Assembly (NCBI RefSeq): GCF_900187375.1
Contig: NZ_FYEW01000001.1
Location: forward strand, 2,294,001 to 2,358,000
Length of the DNA stretch: 64,000 nucleotides
Direction of reading: 5' to 3'
DNA from: Hymenobacter gelipurpurascens
GTDB lineage: Bacteria > Bacteroidota > Bacteroidia > Cytophagales > Hymenobacteraceae
Shown in pieces: positions 57,387 through 64,000 of the stretch. The notes under the pieces are model-generated. The model did not search any database. It saw only the letters and a program-made list of their open reading frames with translations, and had not been told where the DNA came from. Numbering within the stretch: the stretch's first letter is position 1; every line of letters starts with the position of its first letter. The position numbers and the translations under genes are program-made.

Positions 57387-57596
57387 AGCGAAGAGGCGAA
57401 GGAAGCAATGTACACTACATGAGTCGGCGCGCTAGGCTACTCATTACAGCTGTTGCCGAAAATATTTTTCAGCGCCTGTTTTTCAGCCTCCTGATGGCCT
57501 AGCGCCAACTATTTCCATACTACCAACCAACTTTATCCGCCGGTTGCCCATCTTACTCCTGAATTCAACTTCACTTATTCATTCGTGCTATTTCTT

Positions 57597-59348
57597 ATGC
57601 GCATTTTTTCGCGAGCAGGCCTGCTAAGTGGCCTAGGAGTGTTGCTAGGCCTAGTGGCCCAGGCCCAAACCCCGGCGGCCGATACGGAGGCACCTGTTTA
57701 CAAGGCATTACTTGACACTACTTTCCAGCAAGGCTCCGGACTTGTCTTAGCCAAACTAACGGCGCAGCAACTTGAGAATCTGACGGCGCTAGGCCAGGTT
57801 TGGGGCTTCGTGAAGTATTACCATCCGGTAGTGGCCGCGGGGCAAGTCGATTGGGACAAGGAGTTGTTTCGGGTTTTACCTGCTGCCTTGGCCAGCCGCA
57901 CCACAGCCGAGCGTAGTGCCTTGCTAGGCCAGTGGATTACCAAACTCGGTCCCGTTGCCCCGTGCGCTACCTGCACCAAACGGCCTGCCTTTCCTGTGCG
58001 CCAGGAGCCCGATTTGGCGTGGCTAACAAATAAAAACCTTTATACCCCTGAGTTTCAACAGCAACTAGACTACCTAAAAAATAACCGAAACCAAGGCCCT
58101 CATTACTATGTAGCCCAAGGCAACGCCTTGAGCCCCGGTTTTAAGCACGAAGAAGCCTATGCCACGCATACCTACCCCGATGCAGGCCTACGCATTCTAG
58201 CCTTGTTCCGCTACTGGAACATGATTCAGTATTTCTTCCCTTATAAATACGCCATCGGGGATAACTGGCAACAGGTGCTACCCGAGTTTCTGCCGCAGTT
58301 TGTAGAAGCCTCCGATGCGCTCCAGTATCGATTAGTCACACTACGTTTGTTGGCCCGCATCCATGATGGCCATGCCACCCTCAACCCCGATGCTACTCTG
58401 GACCAGTACACAGGCACCTACATTGTACCAGCGGCGGTCAAATTCATCAACAGACAAGCGGTGGTGCTCCGGGTGCGGCAAGATGGCCTGGTGCCCCGGC
58501 CCCCGTTGGAACCCGGCGACATTCTCACGCATATTGATGGAGTAGCTGTAGAAGATATCCTGAAGCAGCGCCTGCCACTTACCCCGGGCTCCAATGAAGC
58601 GGGCCAACTGCGTATGCTGGCCTCGGATATACTTCGTGGCAACACCGACCAGGCACAGCTAAAGCTCTTGCGCGCTGGAAAGCCCCTGACCATATCGGCC
58701 CCGCGTTATCTGCTGGATAAGCTACCTCCCGTAACTCCCCTGCCCGCCGACAGCGCCTACCGATTTCTGAAGCCTGATATTGGTTACCTGACGATGGCCA
58801 AAACCAGGAAGCAACAGCTACCTCCCATCTTCCGCGCCTTCGAGAACACCAAAGGCTTAGTGATTGACATCCGGAATTACCCGATAGATTTCGCCGCAAC
58901 GCAGCAGTTACCGGGCTATTTCCTCAAGAAGCCCAAGGCTTTCACCAAGTTTGCCAAGTTTGATACCAGTTACCCCGGTCGCTTCCTGTGGTTTCCAGGC
59001 AAATTCCTGAAACCCATCGGCAAACCATATACGGGCAAGCTGATAGTGCTTGTAGATGAAACCTCCCTTAGCCTGGCCGAATATGCGGCCATGGCCTTAC
59101 GCGCTACCCCACACGCCATTATCCTGGGTAGCCCTACCGCCGGTGCCGATGGAGACGTAACCCGAATTGTACTGCCTGGCAACTTAGTAACCCGCATCAG
59201 TGGTACTGGCGTCTATTATCCTAATGGCCGCGAAACCCAACGCGTGGGCATCGTGCCTGATGTACAGGCCTACCCTACTCCGGCCGGCATTCAGGCAGGC
59301 CGCGACGAGGTGCTGGAAAAAGCCATTGAACTGATACAGAAAGGCTAG
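57597..59348 (+). CDS. S41 family (C-terminal processing type) peptidase, exported
   Basis: This is a 583-residue secreted serine peptidase. Met at 57597 opens the signal MRIFSRAGLLSGLGVLLGLV, ending in AQAQ. A GTG at 57585 is an alternative start. An N-terminal domain has GQVWGFVKYYHPVVAAGQVD, common in this Bacteroidota type. A PDZ-like region (VPRPPLEPGDILTHIDGVAV, residues 300-330) follows. The catalytic core near 480 is LVDETSLSLAEYAAMALRAT, with Ser in the TSLSLAE motif, then ILGSPTAGADGDVTRIVLPG. The substrate is unknown. It stands alone with a strong terminator. Confidence 0.9.
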   Translation: MRIFSRAGLLSGLGVLLGLVAQAQTPAADTEAPVYKALLDTTFQQGSGLVLAKLTAQQLENLTALGQVWGFVKYYHPVVAAGQVDWDKELFRVLPAALASRTTAERSALLGQWITKLGPVAPCATCTKRPAFPVRQEPDLAWLTNKNLYTPEFQQQLDYLKNNRNQGPHYYVAQGNALSPGFKHEEAYATHTYPDAGLRILALFRYWNMIQYFFPYKYAIGDNWQQVLPEFLPQFVEASDALQYRLVTLRLLARIHDGHATLNPDATLDQYTGTYIVPAAVKFINRQAVVLRVRQDGLVPRPPLEPGDILTHIDGVAVEDILKQRLPLTPGSNEAGQLRMLASDILRGNTDQAQLKLLRAGKPLTISAPRYLLDKLPPVTPLPADSAYRFLKPDIGYLTMAKTRKQQLPPIFRAFENTKGLVIDIRNYPIDFAATQQLPGYFLKKPKAFTKFAKFDTSYPGRFLWFPGKFLKPIGKPYTGKLIVLVDETSLSLAEYAAMALRATPHAIILGSPTAGADGDVTRIVLPGNLVTRISGTGVYYPNGRETQRVGIVPDVQAYPTPAGIQAGRDEVLEKAIELIQKG

Positions 59349-59370
59349 GCCACCTCTTAACCGGCCTACA

Positions 59371-59413
59371 AGCAAACAGCCCGCTTTCCTCTGTAGGAAA
59401 GCGGGCTGTTTGC
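59371..59413. terminator. Strong terminator between the S41 peptidase and dnaJ
   Basis: AGCAAACAGCCCGCTTTCCT is fully complementary to AGGAAAGCGGGCTGTTTGCT with a 3-base loop. The TTTGCTTT end serves the plus strand, and the mirrored end can serve the converging dnaJ. Confidence 0.88.
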
Positions 59414-59459
59414 TTTAATCAGAATTCGTGAAATTCGACGAATCCGTCTACATCCGTGC

Positions 59460-60599
59460 TTACTGGAAGTACTCCTTCACTTTCTCGAAGAAGCCTTTCT
59501 CGTTTTTGCCGGGGTTCGGGGTGAAATTCTGGGCATTGCGCAGCTTCTCCAGCAGCTCCCGCTCCTCGCCGGTCACGTTCTTCGGCGTCCAGACGCTGAG
59601 GTGGATAAGCTGGTCGCCGCGGCCGTAGCCGTTGAGGTCTTTGATGCCTTTGCCACGCAGGCGCAGGATCTTACCAGGCTGGGTACCGGGATCTACTTTG
59701 ATTTTCACCTTGCCCTCAATGGTCGGCACCTCAATGCTCGCGCCCAAAGCGGCATCTACGAACGAGATGTACTGCTCGAACATGATGTTGTTGCCGTCGC
59801 GCTTCAGCAGCTCGTGCGGCTCCTCTTCAATCTGAATGAGCAGGTCGCCGGCCACACCGCCGCGCTCGGGGTAGTTGCCTTTGCCGTTCATGGAAAGCTG
59901 CATGCCTTCCGCTACGCCAGCCGGAATATTGATTGGAATAACCTCCTCGTGGAGCTGGCGGCCTTCACCGTGGCAGACATCGCACTTGCTGGTTACCACT
60001 TTGCCTTCGCCGTTACAGGTGGGGCAGGTAGCGGTACTCACCATTTGGCCTAGCATGGTGTTTACCACACGCTTCACTTGGCCCTGGCCATGACAAGTAC
60101 CACAGTCGCGCAGGTCGGTGCCGTTTTTGGCGCCAGTGCCTGTGCAGGTGGTACAAGCTACGTAGCGCTTCACCTTAATCTTTTTCTCGACGCCGTTGGC
60201 TACTTCCTCCAGATCGAGCTTCAGCTTGATGCGCAGGTTGGAGCCTTTGCGTACGCGCCGACCGCCCTGACCGCGGCCACCGCCGCCAAAGAAGCCCTCG
60301 AAGCCGCCGCCCCCGAAGATGTCGCCGAACTGAGAGAAAATGTCCTCCATGTTCGGGCCACCGCCGTTGCCGCCCATGCCCTGGTGGCCGTACTGGTCGT
60401 AACGGGCACGCTTGTTCTGGTCCGATAGTACCTCGTAGGCCTCTGCGGCTTCCTTGAACTTGTCTTCGGCCGTCGGGTCGTCGGGGTTTTTATCGGGGTG
60501 AAACTTGATGGCCACCTTGCGGTAGGCCTTCTTGATTTCATCCGCCGCCGCGTTTTTGGCTACGCCCAGCACCTCGTAATAATCTCGCTTCGCTGCCAT
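59460..60599 (-). CDS. dnaJ: Chaperone protein DnaJ
   Basis: DnaJ is an Hsp40 co-chaperone that delivers substrates to DnaK and stimulates its ATPase. The 379-residue protein has the J domain ([23 protein letters not shown] at FHPDKNPDD) and a Gly/Phe-rich region ([20 protein letters not shown]). Four zinc-finger CxxCxGxG repeats follow ([32 protein letters not shown]), and then the client-binding domain. All parts of a type I DnaJ are intact. It is in the same minus-strand pair as grpE (48 bases apart). No dnaK lies in the window. Confidence 0.97.
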   Translation of the reverse strand: MAAKRDYYEVLGVAKNAAADEIKKAYRKVAIKFHPDKNPDDPTAEDKFKEAAEAYEVLSDQNKRARYDQYGHQGMGGNGGGPNMEDIFSQFGDIFGGGGFEGFFGGGGRGQGGRRVRKGSNLRIKLKLDLEEVANGVEKKIKVKRYVACTTCTGTGAKNGTDLRDCGTCHGQGQVKRVVNTMLGQMVSTATCPTCNGEGKVVTSKCDVCHGEGRQLHEEVIPINIPAGVAEGMQLSMNGKGNYPERGGVAGDLLIQIEEEPHELLKRDGNNIMFEQYISFVDAALGASIEVPTIEGKVKIKVDPGTQPGKILRLRGKGIKDLNGYGRGDQLIHLSVWTPKNVTGEERELLEKLRNAQNFTPNPGKNEKGFFEKVKEYFQ

Positions 60600-60647
60600 T
60601 TCTTACTTACAACATCAGTCAGGCCTCGTCAGCCTGTGCAACTACAA

Positions 60648-61229
60648 TTACTGGCCTAGCACCACTTTGGCATGACGGATCACCTTGTCGCCGAGGTAAT
60701 AGCCCTTCTCTACCTCATCCACGATTTTTCCTTTCAGGTCTTCCGAGGGAGCCGGAATCTGGGTAATGGCTTCGTGCAGATCAGGATCAAACGCGCCACC
60801 TTTCGCTTCCATGGGGGCAAGGCCCTTCTGGTTGAGCGTTTTCTGGAGCTTGCCGGAAATAATCTCGATGCTTTCGCGCACGGCGTTGGCATCCTGGGTG
60901 TCTTTGGTATGATGACGAGCCCGGTCGAAATCATCAAGCACAGGCAGCAACGCTACCATTAGCTCCTGGTTAGCAGTCTTGAACAAATCAGCGCGCTCCT
61001 TGGTGGTGCGGCGCTTGTAGTTTTCAAACTCAGCGGCCAAGCGCAGGTATTTATCCTTCAGATCCGCCAACTCGGCTTCCGTTTTGGAGCCTGTCGTCTG
61101 CTGTCCCTCCGGACCTTCTACCTCCCCTATTTCGGGGGCATTAGGCTCTTGGGGCAGTTCACCAGCTACATGATCAGCGGTTTGGTCGAATTGAGTTTCT
61201 TCGGATTGGGGTGTTTTATCGTCAGCCAT
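60648..61229 (-). CDS. grpE: Nucleotide exchange factor GrpE
   Basis: GrpE releases ADP from DnaK. The 193-residue protein starts at 61229 (MADDKTPQSEETQFDQTADH). An open frame to 61322 has an Arg-rich extension that no GrpE has. After a disordered acidic start comes the long coiled-coil (LADLKDKYLRLAAEFENYKR, residues 60-80) and the beta-domain with PVLDDFDRARHH, EAKGGAFDPDLHEAI and VEKGYYLGDKVIRHAKVVLG. The dnaJ gene follows, as in many Bacteroidota. It shares its upstream region with a divergent unknown gene. Confidence 0.96.
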   Translation of the reverse strand: MADDKTPQSEETQFDQTADHVAGELPQEPNAPEIGEVEGPEGQQTTGSKTEAELADLKDKYLRLAAEFENYKRRTTKERADLFKTANQELMVALLPVLDDFDRARHHTKDTQDANAVRESIEIISGKLQKTLNQKGLAPMEAKGGAFDPDLHEAITQIPAPSEDLKGKIVDEVEKGYYLGDKVIRHAKVVLGQ

Positions 61230-61315
61230 TTTCGCTTGAAATCGTCGGAATGGGTTGAATCTTGAGGACATACGTAGCGGCACCGGGCGCAAGGAACTTG
61301 CCAAAGCCCTAATCA

Positions 61316-61330
61316 GTGCCAATTTGGCAC
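61316..61330. promoter_or_regulatory. Candidate operator GTGCCAA-T-TTGGCAC
   Basis: This is a perfect 7-base inverted repeat about one base in the 192-base region between grpE (leftward) and the 61422 gene (rightward). It differs from the CIRCE heat-shock operator (TTAGCACTC-N9-GAGTGCTAA). Its position suggests a regulatory site for grpE-dnaJ, the small gene, or both. Confidence 0.4.
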
Positions 61331-61421
61331 GAGAACTACAACTACTTAGGGTTTAGTTCGGACGAGGTGACGTAAAGCCGCATTATCGCACTAGTTTCGG
61401 GCTACTTACTCTACCTTCCTT

Positions 61422-61763
61422 ATGCACATTAACTTAACCCGTGACAGTGTAGCCATGGGCGATGATGTGGACGCTCCGCACGCGCACCGCTTCAGTATGC
61501 CTGATGGTAGCACACTGGCTCAAGTGCTACAAACTGTGCTCAGTCAGCGTTATTTAGCTTCCATTACTGGCGGCGAGGCCACGTGGGTAGCGCTGCTAGA
61601 GCAGAAACCAATAGCAGTGCTAGCCCAACAATGGCAGCAGCCGGTGTTACTAGGCCCCGACTTAGTGCTGCCACCCAATGTGGCGGTACAGTTGCATTTC
61701 CGCTACCGTACGCAGCAAGACCCGGAAGAAGTACTGGCAGAACTACGTAAGCAAGCTGTTTAA
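61422..61763 (+). CDS. Small protein of unknown function
   Basis: This is a 113-residue soluble protein ([20 protein letters not shown]) that I do not recognise. It has the segments [20 protein letters not shown] and [20 protein letters not shown], no signal and no membrane helix. Its stop codon overlaps the converging obgE stop in the palindrome TTAA. Transcription reads away from grpE. The coding pattern (no internal stops, GC at third positions) is like that of real genes nearby, so I keep it. Confidence 0.68.
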   Translation: MHINLTRDSVAMGDDVDAPHAHRFSMPDGSTLAQVLQTVLSQRYLASITGGEATWVALLEQKPIAVLAQQWQQPVLLGPDLVLPPNVAVQLHFRYRTQQDPEEVLAELRKQAV

Positions 61764-62821
61764 GCTTCTTCTTGTTCGTCGTCGTTGCTACGGTAGCCAC
61801 CACGCGTAGACTCTGCGGCATCGAGGCGTGACTGCTGCAGCGCCTCCCAAATCAGGTCTTTGAGCTTCTGGATGTTCTTGTTCGTCAAGCTGGAAATAAA
61901 GACGGTCGGCAGATCCGTGGGGAGTACCTGACGGATTTCTTCTTCCAGTTCCTCGTCCAGCATATCGGATTTGGTAATGGCCAGCAAACGCCTCTTCTCC
62001 AGCAAGTCTGGGTTGAACTGCTGCAATTCGCTGAGCAGCACTTCATATTCGGCCGCAATATCCGGGGAGTCGCAGCTGATCATGAACAGCAGAATAGAGT
62101 TGCGCTCAATATGACGCAGAAAGCGTGTGCCGAGGCCTTTGCCTTCCGCCGCGCCCTCAATGATGCCCGGAATATCGGCCATCACAAACGACTTATAGTC
62201 GCGGTAGGCCACTACGCCCAGGTTTGGGGTAAGTGTGGTGAAGGCGTAATCCGCAATCTTCGGCTTCGCGGCCGAAACTACGGATAGCAACGTGCTTTTA
62301 CCAGCGTTGGGGAGGCCCACCAGGCCTACGTCGGCCAGCAGCTTCAGCTCCAGAATCACCCACTCGTCAATGCCAGGCTCGCCGGGCTGAGCGTAGCTGG
62401 GCGCTTGGTTGGTGGCTGATTTGAAGTGGTCGTTGCCGAGGCCGCCGCGGCCGCCCGGCGTTAGGATCAGGCGCTGGCCATCTTCCGTTATTTCCAGCTT
62501 CTTCTCACCGGTTTCAGCATCGCGGGCAATAGTACCTAGGGGTACCTGAATGATAATATCGTCGCCTTGGGCACCGGAGCGCAGGTTTTCGCCTCCACCC
62601 TCTCCTGCTTTCGCAATCAAGTGCTTCTGGTACTGCAGGTGCAGCAGCGTCCAAAGCTGGGAGCTGCCTTCCAGAATAATATGTCCGCCGCGGCCACCAT
62701 CACCGCCATCGGGACCACCGTTGGGCAGGCCTTTGGCGCGGAAAAAGTGGTGCGACCCCGCTCCGCCTTTGCCGGAGCGGCAGTTAATCTTAACGTAATC
62801 GATGAAGTTATTGGAAGCCAT
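61760..62821 (-). CDS. obgE: GTPase ObgE/CgtA
   Basis: ObgE is an essential GTPase tied to the 50S ribosomal subunit and stress responses. Start 62821 gives [20 protein letters not shown]; an ATG at 62929 would extend it by 36 odd residues. The Obg fold shows its glycine-rich repeats ([33 protein letters not shown]). The G domain starts with [12 protein letters not shown] (G1), and the G3 motif is [24 protein letters not shown] (G4) follows, and the C-terminus ends in a short acidic tail. It lies next to adk on the same strand, as usual in this phylum. Confidence 0.97.
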   Translation of the reverse strand: MASNNFIDYVKINCRSGKGGAGSHHFFRAKGLPNGGPDGGDGGRGGHIILEGSSQLWTLLHLQYQKHLIAKAGEGGGENLRSGAQGDDIIIQVPLGTIARDAETGEKKLEITEDGQRLILTPGGRGGLGNDHFKSATNQAPSYAQPGEPGIDEWVILELKLLADVGLVGLPNAGKSTLLSVVSAAKPKIADYAFTTLTPNLGVVAYRDYKSFVMADIPGIIEGAAEGKGLGTRFLRHIERNSILLFMISCDSPDIAAEYEVLLSELQQFNPDLLEKRRLLAITKSDMLDEELEEEIRQVLPTDLPTVFISSLTNKNIQKLKDLIWEALQQSRLDAAESTRGGYRSNDDEQEEA

Positions 62822-62846
62822 GCTACTGCGCGCAATTAAAAAACGG

Positions 62847-62888
62847 CATCCCGAGCACTCAGCGTAAGTACGCCGAATGCTCGGGATG
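62847..62888. repeat. Short palindrome before obgE
   Basis: CATCCCGAGCACTCAGCGTA and TACGCCGAATGCTCGGGATG are near-complementary. It lies between adk and obgE, just upstream of the obgE start. Confidence 0.75.
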
Positions 62889-62931
62889 ACAGAGGGTTCT
62901 GCCACTACCCAAGCGGGTAGCAGCGGCAAAG

Positions 62932-63555
62932 TTACGCTTTTACTTCGTCGGTTGCCTGCCGGCTTCCTTCGGTGGTTGCAGGCTGGTTCTGATCGAGGAT
63001 TGTACAGATCTGCCCGAAGATGTCTTCGATGGCTCCAATGCCGTTCAGGGCATGGAATTTCTGCTGTTGGGCATAGTAGCCAGCCACTTGCGCCGTCTCA
63101 GTATTATAGACTGTCACGCGCTTCCGGATTTTGGTTTCGTCCTGGTCGTCGGGGCGGCCGGAGGTTTTGCCACGCTCCAAAAGGCGCTTCACCAGTTCTT
63201 CTTCAGCCACTTCCAGCGCCACCATGCACGACACCTTGGTGTTATGTTGGCCTAGCAACTGGTCGAGGCTTTCGGCCTGGGGCACGGTGCGGGGGAAGCC
63301 ATCGAAAATAAAGCCAGCGGCCTGTTTATTGGCGTTCAAGGCGTGGTCGATCATGCCGATAACTACTTCATCGGGCACCAAAAGCCCCTCGTCCATCAGT
63401 TTTTTTGCCCGTAGGCCTAGGTCCGTGCCCTGCGCGATTTGAGCGCGAAGCAGGTCGCCAGTAGACAGATGCACCAGGTTATAGCGGGCAATGAGCTTCT
63501 GGCTTTGCGTTCCTTTGCCGGCACCGGGAGGGCCGAAGAGCACGAGATTCAGCAT
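62932..63555 (-). CDS. adk: Adenylate kinase
   Basis: Adk interconverts ATP + AMP and 2 ADP. The 207-residue protein starts [20 protein letters not shown] (P-loop). It has the AMP-site block [37 protein letters not shown] and the LID arginines ([20 protein letters not shown]). The LID is short and lacks the zinc-binding cysteines. The 23 C-terminal residues are an Asn/Thr/Gln-rich tail. It lies in the hpt-adk-obgE order typical of Bacteroidota. Confidence 0.96.
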   Translation of the reverse strand: MLNLVLFGPPGAGKGTQSQKLIARYNLVHLSTGDLLRAQIAQGTDLGLRAKKLMDEGLLVPDEVVIGMIDHALNANKQAAGFIFDGFPRTVPQAESLDQLLGQHNTKVSCMVALEVAEEELVKRLLERGKTSGRPDDQDETKIRKRVTVYNTETAQVAGYYAQQQKFHALNGIGAIEDIFGQICTILDQNQPATTEGSRQATDEVKA

Positions 63556-63665
63556 GGCAAGCGGGGAGTTTCGCGAGGAAAGGGAAAACGTGGTGTTTGG
63601 GAAAGATAAGCAATGCGGGGGAATGCCCCTGTACGCAGACCAGCGAATTTTAGCTGGCGCGGCGC

Positions 63666-64000
63666 CTACACGGCCTTATATACATCGGGGTAATTTCGGC
63701 CTAGGCCATCATAATCAAGCCCGTAGCCCACAATAAAATCGTTCGGAATGCTCAGGCCTACATAGCGCAGGCTCAGCTCGTGCTGCAGGCACTCGGGCTT
63801 CAGGAACAGCGTCGCTACTTCCAAGGAAGCCGGCTGTTTGGCACCTAGTGTATCCAGCAGCATACGCATGGTATGGCCGGTGTCAACTATGTCTTCTAGA
63901 ATGACCACATGCCGGCCGTTAATTTCCTGAGACAGGCCTAGCACCTCCTGCACTTTGCCGGTGCTGCTGGTGCCTTGGTAAGAAGCTACTTTGATGAAGG
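63666..64000 (-). CDS. hpt: Hypoxanthine phosphoribosyltransferase (C-terminal part, cut by window edge)
   Basis: This enzyme salvages hypoxanthine or guanine with PRPP. Visible is about the last 111 residues: FIKVASYQGTSSTGKVQEV, then the PRPP-binding signature HVVILEDIVDTGHTMRMLLD, ATLFLKPE and the base-binding block VGLSIPNDFIVGYGLDYDGL. The N-terminus lies outside the window. Gene order hpt-adk-obgE supports the call. Confidence 0.93.
   Translation of the reverse strand, partial: FIKVASYQGTSSTGKVQEVLGLSQEINGRHVVILEDIVDTGHTMRMLLDTLGAKQPASLEVATLFLKPECLQHELSLRYVGLSIPNDFIVGYGLDYDGLGRNYPDVYKAV

Noticed and set aside
61316..61340. Sigma-54 promoter from TTGGCAC
   Set aside because: The GC element of the -12 box (TTGC) is missing at the required spacing on both strands.
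1..64000. Prophage, integrative element or insertion sequence
   Set aside because: No integrase, transposase, phage structural gene or tRNA-linked direct repeats were seen.

Overview
The window looks like chromosomal DNA of a GC-rich member of the Bacteroidota, most probably Hymenobacter or a close relative (Hymenobacteraceae). The reasons are phylum-typical gene orders (bamD, rpoZ/omega, coaC/coaB, DUF4835, recN; and hpt, adk, obgE), a type IX secretion sorting tail on a secreted glucanase, a bacillithiol gene (bshA), an OstA-like LptA relative, GH97 and GH43 enzymes, and a -7 promoter box of the TAnnTTTG type. I see no rRNA, tRNA, CRISPR array, prophage, integrase, insertion-sequence transposase or SusC/SusD pair. 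The window starts inside recN and ends inside hpt.

Layout. 1-13244: housekeeping block with recN (partial), a DUF4835 protein, coaB and coaC as two separate genes, rpoZ, bamD, an OstA-like protein, tilS, mdh, two rhomboid proteases and mutL. 13551-17843: a GH3/beta-lactamase-like fusion and bshA. 18014-27094: a nine-gene minus-strand operon encoding three TIM-barrel isomerase-like proteins, a GMC flavoenzyme with its small subunit, a cytochrome c lipoprotein, a Gfo/Idh/MocA oxidoreductase, an MFS permease and a DUF1080 protein. I read it as a periplasmic sugar-oxidation (3-keto-glycoside) route. 27685-34576: a glycan locus with three GH43 proteins, a GH5-like enzyme and a mutarotase. 34668-45973: a small membrane-anchored protein, an A-type Fe-S carrier, an RsbQ-like hydrolase, a PH-like protein, a penicillin-acylase-type Ntn hydrolase, a GH13/GH97 alpha-glucan pair, an esterase, a class II phosphodiesterase and a GNAT enzyme. 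46082-49414: glpD and glpK. 49486-59348: a T9SS-exported GH16/CBM6 enzyme, unknown proteins, a ChaN-like lipoprotein, an ABC-2 exporter, an ECF sigma factor with a membrane partner, and an S41 peptidase. 59460-64000: dnaJ, grpE, an unknown small gene, obgE, adk and hpt (partial).

Two genome-scale features cut across the annotation. First, the octamer CTAGGCCA (or TGGCCTAG) occurs about once per kilobase in genes and spacers alike, far above chance, and recalls the HIP1 iterated motif of cyanobacteria. Second, many gaps hold long palindromes of several families. One family is a roughly 105-120 bp element with GTCATCCTGAG-type arms and a conserved centre that itself contains CTAGGCCA. One copy lies exactly between coaC and coaB, which are normally one fused gene, and supplies the last codons and stop of coaC.

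The strongest candidates for new biology are the sugar-oxidation operon, the coaBC split by a palindromic element, and the iterated octamer.
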